From: an uncultured Pseudomonadales bacterium
Lineage (GTDB): Bacteria; Pseudomonadota; Gammaproteobacteria; Pseudomonadales; Cellvibrionaceae
Assembly (NCBI GenBank): GCA_947488935.1
Contig: CANLBN010000002.1
Span: 248,001 to 312,000, forward strand
Reading direction: 5' to 3'
Length of the DNA: 64,000 nucleotides
The position numbers were made by a program, and so were the translations under genes. This document shows, in pieces, positions 8,457 to 16,444 of this stretch. Position 1 is the first letter of the stretch; each line of letters starts with the position of its first letter. The notes below the pieces were generated by a model. That model was not told the origin of the DNA. It ran no database searches and worked only from the letters and a program-made list of their open reading frames with translations.

Positions 8457-10451
8457 ATGCAAAATAAAGTAGCTACACCACAGGATGCAATTGATGTAAT
8501 CAGAGATGGTGATACGGTTTTAGTATCTGGTTTTGTTGGTATCGGCACCCCTGATGAGCTCATCATTGCTCTCGAAAAACGTTTTTTAGAAACAGGCCAC
8601 CCGCGCAATTTAACATTGGTTTTTGCGGCAGCGCCTGGCGATGCAGGTGATCGCGGGCTTAATCGGCTAGCTCACCCGGGTTTAATCAAGCGCGCCATCG
8701 GAGGGCATTGGTCCCTAGTCCCAAAACTTGCCAACATGGCCGTAGAAAACCAAATAGAAGCTTACAATTTGCCACTAGGTTGCATCTCGCAAATGTATCG
8801 AGTCATTGCCGGTGGTAAACCTGGATTGCGAACCAAAGTTGGTCTGCGTACCTTTGTTGATCCTCGAGTCGATGGTGGTCGCATGAATGAGCGAACAACC
8901 GAAGATCTTGTCATACTCGATGAAATTGATGGCGAAGAATGGTTGTTTTATAAATCATTTAAGATCGATGTCGCTTTTTTACGTGGCACCACTGCCGATG
9001 AGTTTGGCAACACAACCATGGAGCGAGAGGTGTTAAAACTCGATGTATGTTCCTCGGCAATGGCGGTGCACAACTCTGGTGGTATTGTTTTTGTTCAAGT
9101 TGAGCGTGTAGCAGAGCGTGGTTCACTGTCGCCTAAACGTGTGATGATACCGGGTAATTTGGTCGGTTGTGTTGTTGTCTCAGAGCCAGAAAATCACTGC
9201 CAAACCTACGCAACACCTTACAAGCATGCTTTTAGCGGAGAGCTGCGTGTACCCCTAGATCAATGCGAATCCATGCCTTTAACTGTACGCAAAGTAATTG
9301 CTCGTCGTGTGGCACTAGAGTTGCCTATTGGTGGTGTGGTTAACCTCGGTATTGGTGTCCCTGAAGGTGTGGCGTCTATAGCCGCAGAAGAACAAATGCT
9401 AGATTACGTTTCGTTAACAGCCGAGGCAGGCACCATTGGTGGTGTGCCCCAAAGCGGTTTAGATTTTGGTGCCGCCCTCAATCCCGATGCAGTTATTGCA
9501 ACCAACACCCAGTTTGACTTTTATGATGGTGGAGGTATCGACATGGCTTGTCTAGGGATGGCGCAGGTTGACTCGCAGGGTAATGTAAATGTCTCTAAGT
9601 TTGGTTCACGTTTTGCCGGTGCAGGGGGCTTTATTAACATCAGTCAAAATGCTGCACGTGTTGTTTTTGCTGGCAGTTTTACAGCCGGTGGTTTAGATGT
9701 TGCAATTGACGAGGGACGTTTAAAAATCTTGCAAGAGGGCAAAAACCATAAATTTGTCAAAACCGTTGAGCATATAACTTTTTCGGGGCAGCTAGCAGCG
9801 GAGACTAAACAACCCATCCTTTATGTGACAGAGCGCTGTGTGTTTTCTATTGCCGAAAAAGGCGTTGAACTGATAGAGGTTGCGCCGGGTATTGATATCG
9901 ACCGCGATATCTTGGCGCATATGGATTTTACGCCAATAATGGATAATGTGCGTTTAATGGATATGAGGATTTTCTCTTCGCAAACGATGAATTTAAAAAA
10001 CTCTTTAGTCGACGCACCCATTAGCCATCGCATCCAGCTGGACGAAAGTAGCGGCAAGTTGAGTATTAACATGCGCGGTTACAATATTAAAGAGGCGAAG
10101 GATTTAGAACTGATACGTTTGCGCATTTTAGAGTTATGTGAACCTCTACATAAAAAAGTAGATATGGTTGCCTGGTACGATGGTTTTTCTTTAGCTAAAA
10201 ATTTACAAGGTAAATATAACGATGCAATGGCGTTGCTAGAAGAAAGCTACTACAGAACATCGGTGCGCTATACGCGCGATCCATTTTTGCGTTTGAAATT
10301 AGCCGCAGAGCTACAAAGAAGAGGTATCGAGACACAGATACACAAAAACTCAGTGTGTTGTAACACCTCATTAGATGGTAGCAATGGATGCGCAGAAAAA
10401 GATAAACAATTGGTCCCTGAAACAACCCTTGTTAGAGGTGTAATGATTTGA
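8457..10451 (+). CDS. Family I acyl-CoA:carboxylate CoA-transferase, alpha-beta fusion with C-terminal extension
   Basis: 664 aa from the ATG at 8457 (AAAGGAA 6 nt upstream; a GTG directly before it is less likely). The N-terminal half (1-~270) is the alpha-subunit-like domain. The second half contains GGVVNLGIGVPEGVA and the catalytic-Glu block SLTAEAGTIGGVPQSG, followed by DFYDGGGIDMACLGMAQVD. This is the propionate CoA-transferase/YdiF arrangement. Typical fused enzymes end near residue 530; here about 130 further residues (from around DLELIRLRI) form an extra, probably helical, domain I cannot assign. In this cluster the likely role is activating 4-hydroxybutyrate (or another hydroxy acid) to its CoA ester for PhaEC using acetyl-CoA; that substrate is inference. 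It overlaps the next gene by 4 nt. Confidence 0.87.
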   Translation: MQNKVATPQDAIDVIRDGDTVLVSGFVGIGTPDELIIALEKRFLETGHPRNLTLVFAAAPGDAGDRGLNRLAHPGLIKRAIGGHWSLVPKLANMAVENQIEAYNLPLGCISQMYRVIAGGKPGLRTKVGLRTFVDPRVDGGRMNERTTEDLVILDEIDGEEWLFYKSFKIDVAFLRGTTADEFGNTTMEREVLKLDVCSSAMAVHNSGGIVFVQVERVAERGSLSPKRVMIPGNLVGCVVVSEPENHCQTYATPYKHAFSGELRVPLDQCESMPLTVRKVIARRVALELPIGGVVNLGIGVPEGVASIAAEEQMLDYVSLTAEAGTIGGVPQSGLDFGAALNPDAVIATNTQFDFYDGGGIDMACLGMAQVDSQGNVNVSKFGSRFAGAGGFINISQNAARVVFAGSFTAGGLDVAIDEGRLKILQEGKNHKFVKTVEHITFSGQLAAETKQPILYVTERCVFSIAEKGVELIEVAPGIDIDRDILAHMDFTPIMDNVRLMDMRIFSSQTMNLKNSLVDAPISHRIQLDESSGKLSINMRGYNIKEAKDLELIRLRILELCEPLHKKVDMVAWYDGFSLAKNLQGKYNDAMALLEESYYRTSVRYTRDPFLRLKLAAELQRRGIETQIHKNSVCCNTSLDGSNGCAEKDKQLVPETTLVRGVMI

Positions 10452-11380
10452 GGACGTACTCTGTAGGAAAGCCAGCACCATCAAAGAAGTCGAAAACGAC
10501 TACAGGCTTTTTAGAGCCACGCATTGGTGTTGCCAATAGTATCAGTAGTAAAGGGTTCCATAAGCTGGTTTATCGAGAGTGGGGTGAGTCCAAAAAGCCG
10601 GGTATAGAAGAAGCTAGCTTCCCTGTTATGTGCATACATGGCCTCACGCGAAATTCCCGTGACTTTGATGAGCTGGCACAACGTTTTGCCTCCAGTCGTA
10701 GAGTGATATGCCCAGATATAGTAGGTAGAGGCCATAGCGACTGGTTGAGGACCCCTGAGGATTACAACCTTCCTCAATACAACTTGGATGCCGCTGTTAT
10801 TGCTGCACAGGCGGAGTGTGTACAGTACGATATTATTGGTACCTCTTTGGGTGGTTTGATGGGAATAATCCTTGCGAGCATGGATAGAAGCCCAATACGG
10901 CGGCTTGTGATCAATGATATTGCACCAGAAGTGCCTATGGTCGCTCTTCAGCGTCTGAGCCATTACTTGGGGGAAAACCCATTATTTGAGGATCTTGCGC
11001 AGGTAGAAAGCTATATTCGTGACAAATACGCTCCCTTTAAACCAATGACCAATGCAAATTGGGAAGCCATGGCAGAATATAGCTCCTTTAAGACCGATCA
11101 AGGCTATCGCCTTGCCTATGATCCGGCGATTGCTGAGAACTATCAGCGTTATTGGCTGTTGATGTATTTTAATGTTTGGAACTATTGGGAGAACATCACT
11201 TGCCCTGTACTTGTGTGTCGTGGGACAGAATCGGATTTTTTGACCGAACCCTTAATGGAGCGTATGCAGCGAACGCTGCCACATGCCGAATTTATTGAAT
11301 TTAAAGGGGCAGGACATACGCCTAGCCTTAATGCAAAAGAGCAGATAAACCCTATTTTAGAATGGCTAGATAAAGATTAA
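10448..11380 (+). CDS. Alpha/beta hydrolase in PHA cluster
   Basis: 310 aa alpha/beta-hydrolase. The oxyanion region is VMCIHGLTRNSRDFDELA, followed by ICPDIVGRGHSDWL. The nucleophile elbow is GTSLGGLMG (Ser), a candidate acid Asp lies in RGTESDFLTEP, and the catalytic His is in GAGHTPSL. It starts with TTG at 10448 in a TTGA overlap with the CoA-transferase stop, so its translation is probably coupled. Start choice is uncertain because the first ~30 residues are low in family signal. It lacks the lipase-box Cys of PhaC and has no signal peptide. It could be an intracellular polymer or oligomer hydrolase, or a thioesterase-like enzyme; the sequence does not decide. Confidence 0.75.
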   Translation: MRTYSVGKPAPSKKSKTTTGFLEPRIGVANSISSKGFHKLVYREWGESKKPGIEEASFPVMCIHGLTRNSRDFDELAQRFASSRRVICPDIVGRGHSDWLRTPEDYNLPQYNLDAAVIAAQAECVQYDIIGTSLGGLMGIILASMDRSPIRRLVINDIAPEVPMVALQRLSHYLGENPLFEDLAQVESYIRDKYAPFKPMTNANWEAMAEYSSFKTDQGYRLAYDPAIAENYQRYWLLMYFNVWNYWENITCPVLVCRGTESDFLTEPLMERMQRTLPHAEFIEFKGAGHTPSLNAKEQINPILEWLDKD

Positions 11381-11384
11381 TTTG

Positions 11385-11439
11385 TGCAGTGCAAAATAAA
11401 TGTTGCGCCGCACAAAAAAACAGGTTATGCTGCATCGCA
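11385..11439. promoter_or_regulatory. Three PhaR-type TGC-N3-GCA operator boxes upstream of the phasin gene
   Basis: TGCAGTGCA (11385-11393), TGCGCCGCA (11404-11412) and TGCATCGCA (11431-11439) all fit TGC-N3-GCA and are each followed by an A-rich flank (AAAATAAA, CAAAAAAA, CAAAAGC). They fill the gap between the hydrolase stop and the phasin SD. PhaR repressors are known to bind TGC-rich palindromes of this type at phasin and phaR promoters. Site assignment is inferred from pattern and from the matching palindrome before phaR. Confidence 0.65.
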
Positions 11440-11483
11440 CAAAAGCTGTTTTATTAACTACTTAATAGAAGACGGAGAGCAAC

Positions 11484-11858
11484 ATGGCTAAACCACAAAT
11501 CCCTACCTTTGAGCAAACCTTTGAACCTTTTTTGGCTTATGGTAAGTTAGCGACAGAAGCCGGTGAAAAAGTCTTTAAAATGCAAATGGATAGTACAAAA
11601 GCTTACGCAAAAGTAGGCACAGATAATATTGCAGAAGGTTTTAAAGTCACTAATTTTGATCAAATGACCAGTTATGCTGAAAAGCAAAAAGATATTTTCA
11701 AAAAGGCAAACGATATGCTGATTGCCGATGTTAAAGCTTATGCAGATATTGGTGCAGAGTTTTTTGACAGCGCGCGCAGCTTAATGGAAGATACGGTTAA
11801 AAATACAATGACAGCTGCAAAGGAAGCGACTAAGGCTAGTGTAGCTGCTGCTAAGTAA
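11484..11858 (+). CDS. phaP: Phasin family protein (PHA granule surface protein)
   Basis: 124 aa, no signal peptide, helical and Ala/Lys-rich, with phasin-family pattern: an N-terminal FEQTFEPFLAYGKLATEAGEKVFKM helix and repeated amphipathic helices ending in AAKEATKASVAAAK. Phasins coat PHA granules and control their size. GGAGA lies 6 nt before the ATG. It stands alone between three putative PhaR boxes and a terminator, the expected arrangement for a gene released from PhaR repression when polymer accumulates. Confidence 0.88.
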   Translation: MAKPQIPTFEQTFEPFLAYGKLATEAGEKVFKMQMDSTKAYAKVGTDNIAEGFKVTNFDQMTSYAEKQKDIFKKANDMLIADVKAYADIGAEFFDSARSLMEDTVKNTMTAAKEATKASVAAAK

Positions 11859-11891
11859 TCATAGATGATGTCCCCACCACCACCACCTCTT

Positions 11892-11925
11892 GCTACCAGC
11901 TAACCACTGGTAGCTTTTTATTTTT
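11892..11925 (+). terminator. Terminator after phasin gene
   Basis: Stem GCTACCAG / CTGGTAGC with a 7-nt loop, followed by TTTTTATTTTTT. It overlaps the convergent phaR stop codon region by a few bases. Confidence 0.8.
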
Positions 11926-12391
11926 TGTCCTTATCTTTTGATCCCCCCGGCTTAAATGAATCAAAAAAATTGTTCTGAAAGCTCTGCCACATTTCAATAT
12001 TCTTTTGACTGAATTGATTTAAATTATCAAGGGGGTTTTGTTTAAATAACTGGCTTAATTGGTCTTGCTGCTGGTTAAAAAACTGTAAGCTTTGATCTAA
12101 AAAGGCCGTGAATATATCGCTTTGGTTACGGCCATAGTAGCGTATAAAGTGTTTTAAGTTTTCGGAGCTAAAGAGAGGGTTATTATCAGACTCTTGTTCT
12201 AAAATAATTTGCAGTAATACATTTCGAGTGACATCTTCTTTGCTGCTACTATCGATAACTTTAAACTCAATCCCATTGAGAATCATATCTCGAATATCAT
12301 CAATTTTAATATATTGACTGAGGTGGGTATCGTATATTCGACGATTGGGGTATTTTTTAATTATACGAATACTATTTTCTTTCTCTTGCAT
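11918..12391 (-). CDS. phaR: Polyhydroxyalkanoate synthesis repressor PhaR
   Basis: 157 aa. The N-terminal DNA-binding domain has the diagnostic IIKKYPNRRIYDTHLSQYIKI, followed by VTRNVLLQIILEQE. The C-terminal half is Gln/Phe/Asn-rich (FLDQSLQFFNQQQDQLSQLF), typical of the part that senses PHA polymer. PhaR represses phasin and its own gene and leaves DNA when it binds nascent granules. It is convergent with the phasin gene. A perfect 16-bp-arm palindrome lies about 50 bp upstream of its start, consistent with autoregulation. Confidence 0.94.
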   Translation of the reverse strand: MQEKENSIRIIKKYPNRRIYDTHLSQYIKIDDIRDMILNGIEFKVIDSSSKEDVTRNVLLQIILEQESDNNPLFSSENLKHFIRYYGRNQSDIFTAFLDQSLQFFNQQQDQLSQLFKQNPLDNLNQFSQKNIEMWQSFQNNFFDSFKPGGSKDKDKK

Positions 12392-12439
12392 ATTTATTGA
12401 GTGATCAAATAAATGACCATGCCTGTAGCGCTATGAATT

Positions 12440-12474
12440 GTATTGTTTATTGTGCTATGCACAATAAACAATAC
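12440..12474. promoter_or_regulatory. 35-bp perfect palindrome upstream of phaR (candidate PhaR autoregulatory operator)
   Basis: Arms GTATTGTTTATTGTGC and GCACAATAAACAATAC are exact reverse complements around a TAT spacer. The centre reads TGC-TAT-GCA, the same TGC-N3-GCA pattern as the three boxes before the phasin gene, and the flank ACAATAAA matches the half site at 3316-3323. There is no T-run after it, so it is not a terminator. Its place between phaR (start 12391) and the divergent regulator promoter suits a repressor site. Confidence 0.65.
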
Positions 12475-12654
12475 TATAACATATCGCTGGAGGGCAGGTC
12501 GCTCTCGATATGTTTTACTCAATGCTTGGTCCTTACCGTATTTTGGGTAGATGTCTATTTACTAGTTAATCTGTAAGCTTATTAAATTCTTCAATACTGT
12601 CGAGCAGTGAATATCAATAGGGCTTTTGTAAACTGTAAATCTAGAATATATTTT

Positions 12655-12757
12655 TGGTAATACCAGTGTCCCGCTAGTGTGCTATGATGCTTTAAACCAA
12701 TGAATAAAAGGTACTATATAAGTTTTAGTGGATTTTTCTGGCGGATTGGTAATACCA
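12655..12757. promoter_or_regulatory. Two PdhR/LldR-type boxes upstream of the GntR regulator gene
   Basis: TGGTAATACCA occurs at 12655-12665 and again at 12747-12757, identical cores 92 bp apart. Between them an extended -10-like TGCTATGAT (12680-12688) would place the -35 region over the first box, so binding there should block transcription. They match the boxes upstream of dctP and suggest autoregulation. Confidence 0.65.
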
Positions 12758-12879
12758 TGACTTATTAGGGTAACAAGCTAGGTAGGAATATAGCTTATAT
12801 ATTCAACACGGGTATTGCAGTAAATAGAGGACCAATAATAATTATGGGTCCTCGAACAAGATGTAACAATGAGCGAATT

Positions 12880-13662
12880 ATGGCTTTTGAACAAGTTAGA
12901 CAAGTAAGAGTTGCCGACGAGATTGCAAAGCAGATAGAAGAGCAGTTATTGCAAGGTGAGCTAAAGCCTGGCGAAAAGCTTCCTTCTGAGCGTGAGTTAT
13001 CGAAAATATTGAATGTCTCTAGGCCCTCAATTCGTGAGGCCTTACATAAGCTTGAGGCCAGAAACATCTTAAGAAAAGATCCGGGTGGTAGCGCCTACGT
13101 ATCAGAGAATATGGGCGAGTCTTTTACCGACCCATTAATGACGCTACTAATTAGTAATCAAAATGCACCTTTTGAACTATTGGAGATTCGCTACTGTTTA
13201 GAGGGTTTAGCTGCCTATAATGCTGCACTTTATTGCACAGAAGCTGATAAGCAAAATATCAAAAACCGCTTCGATATACTCCAACAAAATTATGATGAGA
13301 AAAAAGCAGAGCAAGAGGCCACAGCGGATATTGAATTTCACCTAGCGATTGCAGAGGCCTCTAAAAATGCAATGCTAGTGCATATGATGCGCAGCTTGTT
13401 TTCGGTGCTACATAAAAGTGTGGTGTTTTCTTTTGCGACTTTTTATACGAAGCCCGAAGTGCGCTCTTATTTGCCTGACCAACATCGCGATATTATGGAT
13501 GCCATTTTGGCGGGTGATGCCCGATTAGCACGTGAAAAAATGCAAACGCATATTTTATCTATCGATAAACTGCTACGAGAGAACCATCAAGAAAGTGTGC
13601 GCAACAAAATTGTAAAAAGTCGCCTGCATGATCTTAACCAAGATCTTGAGTCTACATCGTAA
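12880..13662 (+). CDS. GntR/FadR-family transcriptional regulator, PdhR/LldR-like
   Basis: 260 aa from the ATG at 12880, whose product begins MAFEQVRQVRVADEIAKQIE, closely matching the PdhR N-terminus (MAYSKIRQPK...). An in-frame ATG at 12844 adds 12 unlike residues and is less likely. Winged-helix domain 1-75 (GEKLPSERELSKILNVSRPS, EALHKLEARNILR), then the FCD/FadR C-terminal ligand domain with metal-binding-type residues (Asp/His in TADIEFHLAIAEASKN and His in DQHRDIMDAI). Regulators of this group sense pyruvate, lactate or other organic acids and bind ATTGGT-N3-ACCAAT. Such sites lie before this gene, before dctP and between the lldD-like gene and miaE, which supports a local organic-acid regulon. 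Confidence 0.88.
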   Translation: MAFEQVRQVRVADEIAKQIEEQLLQGELKPGEKLPSERELSKILNVSRPSIREALHKLEARNILRKDPGGSAYVSENMGESFTDPLMTLLISNQNAPFELLEIRYCLEGLAAYNAALYCTEADKQNIKNRFDILQQNYDEKKAEQEATADIEFHLAIAEASKNAMLVHMMRSLFSVLHKSVVFSFATFYTKPEVRSYLPDQHRDIMDAILAGDARLAREKMQTHILSIDKLLRENHQESVRNKIVKSRLHDLNQDLESTS

Positions 13663-13703
13663 TCTCTTATTTAGAGAGTAACTATTGGGTGTTAATTTCT
13701 ATG

Positions 13704-14849
13704 CTATCTAAAGCGTAGATTCTTTGGAGATAATTGGCCAATGTTTTTGCAGCCCATTAGCTTCATATCTCGTATAAGCTCGTCTTTCATTAAGCCCAGA
13801 GCACGTTCCACTCCTGGTTGGCCAGCTGCTGCAAGTGCGTATAAATACATTCTCCCTATACCGACTGCTTTAGCACCCAGCGATAAAGCCTTAAGTACAT
13901 GGGTGCCGCGTTGAATACCCCCATCAAATACCACATCTATTTTATCGCCCACAGCATCAACTATTTCTGCCAATTGATCGAAAGAACTGCGTGAGCCATC
14001 GAGTTGTCTACCACCATGATTAGAAATAATAATGCCAGTACAGCCTATGTCGACTGCGTGTTTAGCATCTTCGACACTCATGATCCCTTTTAGGCAAAAT
14101 TGCCCATCCCATTCCTTGACCATTTGTTCAACATCGTCCCAATGCATAGAGGGGTCGAGCATATTAGTAAAGTAATCGCCAATAGAGGTCGAGCTACCAT
14201 CCATATCGACGTGCTCTTCTAGTTGAGGCAATCGAAAGCGCTCGTGAGTGAGATAATTGATACCCCACATAGGTTTAATGGCAAATTGCAGTAAGCCCTC
14301 AAGTGTTAGGCGAAAGGGAATAGAAAAGCCTGTACGCAGGTCGCGCTCACGGTTACCACCGGTAATAGAGTCTACGGTAAGCATCATTACCTCGATCCCT
14401 GACTCTTTAGCACGTTGCATCATTGCGCTGTTGAGCCCGCGGTCCTTGTGGTAGTAAAACTGATAAACCTGCGGTGTGCTAATTTGTTTAGCAATCTCCT
14501 CCATACTGACGGTGCCAAGGGAGGAGACACCAAACATGGTGCCATACTTTTCGGCCGCAGCGGCTGTTGCACGCTCGCCGGTATGATGAAATAAGCGCTG
14601 CAACGCAGTAGGTGAACAATAAACGGGTAAATCGAGTTTTTGCCCCATTACCGTGACCGACAGATCAATATCCTTAACGCCTGTTAGGACATTAGGGATA
14701 AGGTCGCATTGCTCAAAGGCGCCAGTATTGCGCCGATAGGTTGTCTCATCATCGGCACCACCATCAATATAATTAAAGATAGGGCTCGGTAGTCTTTTTT
14801 TGGCAAGTAGGCGAAAGTCGTGAAAATTATGGCAATGTTTTAGGCGCAT
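13704..14849 (-). CDS. lldD: FMN-dependent alpha-hydroxy-acid dehydrogenase (L-lactate dehydrogenase-like)
   Basis: 381 aa, the length of LldD. TIM-barrel flavoenzyme: substrate/FMN motifs in NYIDGGADDE, SSLGTVSMEEIA, YQFYYHKDR and LTVDSITGGNRERDLR, the catalytic His in IISNHGGRQLDGSRS, and the phosphate-binding FDGGIQRGTHVLKALSLGAKAVGIGR. It oxidises an L-2-hydroxy acid, most likely lactate to pyruvate, passing electrons to the quinone pool or cytochrome. Family members also act on mandelate or glycolate, so the substrate is probable rather than proven. It is convergent with the PdhR-like regulator and has a TGGT-N3-ACCA box 174 bp upstream. Confidence 0.87.
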   Translation of the reverse strand: MRLKHCHNFHDFRLLAKKRLPSPIFNYIDGGADDETTYRRNTGAFEQCDLIPNVLTGVKDIDLSVTVMGQKLDLPVYCSPTALQRLFHHTGERATAAAAEKYGTMFGVSSLGTVSMEEIAKQISTPQVYQFYYHKDRGLNSAMMQRAKESGIEVMMLTVDSITGGNRERDLRTGFSIPFRLTLEGLLQFAIKPMWGINYLTHERFRLPQLEEHVDMDGSSTSIGDYFTNMLDPSMHWDDVEQMVKEWDGQFCLKGIMSVEDAKHAVDIGCTGIIISNHGGRQLDGSRSSFDQLAEIVDAVGDKIDVVFDGGIQRGTHVLKALSLGAKAVGIGRMYLYALAAAGQPGVERALGLMKDELIRDMKLMGCKNIGQLSPKNLRFR

Positions 14850-15022
14850 TTTATTCTCATTTTTATTTTTCTCGTATTAAGTAAATAACTACAAAAGTTA
14901 ATCTTTAAAAGAGTCGACTATCCCTGTAGGATTCGATTTGGCTAGTGGCACTCGCTGTTTAAATCAATATTACAGTAAGTGATTTACCCTGATAAGCCAC
15001 ACATAATTTATATTAATTGAAA

Positions 15023-15033
15023 TGGTAAGACCA
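15023..15033. promoter_or_regulatory. PdhR/LldR-type box between lldD and miaE
   Basis: TGGTAAGACCA with flanks AA/GT. It is the fourth location of this motif class in the window and sits in the divergent gap of lldD and miaE, nearer to miaE. The outer arms are less symmetric than those of the dctP box, so affinity may be lower. Confidence 0.45.
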
Positions 15034-15099
15034 GTTTGCTATTGAAAACGACAGATATCCAATAAATATCGTCGCGCTGTAGCTTATATAAATACTTGA

Positions 15100-15756
15100 A
15101 TGAATGAGAAAATGACAGATATTAGTCACATTAAGCAATTTTTATTGTGTGAAACCCCTGATTTATGGGTGAAAAATGCATTGGCCGATATAAGCATGCT
15201 ATTAATTGATCATGCAAATTGCGAAAAAAAAGCCGCCAGTACGGCCATTAACTTGATTTATCGCTATGTCGATAACTTTGAGCTGCTTAATAAAATGTCT
15301 AAGTTGGCGCGAGAAGAGCTAAGGCATTTTGAGCAGGTTATTGCACTCATGAAAAAGCGCGATATAGAATACCCCCAGATAGAAGCCGCACGCTATGCAG
15401 GCGCTATGCGTAAGTCGGCAAATAGAGAAGAACCTTGGAAGTTAATTGATACTCTGATTATTGGTGCAATTATCGAGGCACGTTCCTGCGAACGTTTTGC
15501 TAAATTGGCTCCTTTTTTAGACGAAGAGCTAAAAGCATTTTATTTGTCGTTGTTAAAATCAGAGGCGCGACATTACGAAGATTATTTATTACTTGCAAGA
15601 AAGGCTTATAAAAAAGCCGTAAGCGATAGTGAGCACGCCATTAAAAGGATAGGTATAGACGAGCGTATTGTCGAATTGCTTAACGTAGAAAAAGCACTCA
15701 TAGAATCTTTAGATGATGAGTTTCGTTTTCATAGTGGGCCAGTTGCAGCTGCGTAG
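15100..15756 (+). CDS. miaE: tRNA-(ms2io6A)-hydroxylase MiaE
   Basis: 218 aa. Ferritin-like four-helix diiron oxygenase that hydroxylates the isopentenyl group of ms2i6A37 in tRNA. Ligand motifs are visible in order: the Glu in HANCEKKAAS, then REELRHFEQV (Glu and His), GAIIEARSCERF (Glu) and SEARHYEDY (Glu and His). The start is uncertain: ATG at 15100 or in-frame ATG at 15112; neither has a strong SD. It stands alone, divergent from lldD. Confidence 0.93.
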   Translation: MNEKMTDISHIKQFLLCETPDLWVKNALADISMLLIDHANCEKKAASTAINLIYRYVDNFELLNKMSKLAREELRHFEQVIALMKKRDIEYPQIEAARYAGAMRKSANREEPWKLIDTLIIGAIIEARSCERFAKLAPFLDEELKAFYLSLLKSEARHYEDYLLLARKAYKKAVSDSEHAIKRIGIDERIVELLNVEKALIESLDDEFRFHSGPVAAA

Positions 15757-15804
15757 TTTAACCATTAAATCAACTCTTAACCTAGCAATAAAAGTGGATC
15801 AGTT

Positions 15805-16440
15805 ATGATAAAAAATCAAAAATTTACTATCGGTTTAGTTATCCTTTTTTCGCTGTTAGTTGCGATTGTATATACCGTCAAAAATTTTTCAGCAACAGGC
15901 GGGGGCGATAGTAAACAACAGCTTGTTGAACTCGGCTTTTTTAAGTTTGACCAAGGGCGTGCACTGGCACCTGTCGTGCTTGAAGATTTAGCAGGTAATG
16001 AGACAACCTTAGCAAATCGCCACGAGCAGTGGCAGTTGGTTAATTTTGGCTATATGTTTTGCCCGGACATTTGCCCTGTCAATTTACAGTTGATGAGCGA
16101 AATTAAAACAGTGTGGGATGAATCTAATAAAGAAGCCTTCGAGATTATACACATTACCTTTGATCCAGCCAGAGATACACCGGATCGATTATCTAAATAC
16201 TTAAGCTATATCGATCCTAATTATACGGGCTTTACGGGTGAGCTTGAAAATATACGCAAGGTCGCACAGCAATTAAGTACGGTATTTATTCACGAAAAAC
16301 CTGACGAGTATGGTAACTACTTTATTACTCATAGCGATAGTATTGCTGTGCTCAATCCTAAGGGAGAGTACGTTGGGCTATTTAAAGGCCCTTACGACAA
16401 AGATAATGTCTTAAAGGCCTTAGAGTTAGTGATTAACTAA
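15805..16440 (+). CDS. SCO1/SenC family copper-binding protein
   Basis: 211 aa with an N-terminal membrane anchor (FTIGLVILFSLLVAIVYTV) and a thioredoxin-fold domain. The copper site is visible as CPDIC in NFGYMFCPDICPVNLQL, with the partner His in FITHSDSIAVL. DPARDTPDRL is a family block. SCO proteins deliver copper to, or reduce, the CuA centre of cytochrome c oxidase. It is convergent with the PCuAC gene, stop codons 5 nt apart, which strengthens a copper-delivery pairing. Confidence 0.92.
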   Translation: MIKNQKFTIGLVILFSLLVAIVYTVKNFSATGGGDSKQQLVELGFFKFDQGRALAPVVLEDLAGNETTLANRHEQWQLVNFGYMFCPDICPVNLQLMSEIKTVWDESNKEAFEIIHITFDPARDTPDRLSKYLSYIDPNYTGFTGELENIRKVAQQLSTVFIHEKPDEYGNYFITHSDSIAVLNPKGEYVGLFKGPYDKDNVLKALELVIN

Positions 16441-16444
16441 AAGC

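Noticed and set aside
12440..12474. 35-bp palindrome as a bidirectional terminator
   Set aside because: No T-run follows on either strand and no gene ends there; it lies in a promoter region, so an operator is more likely.
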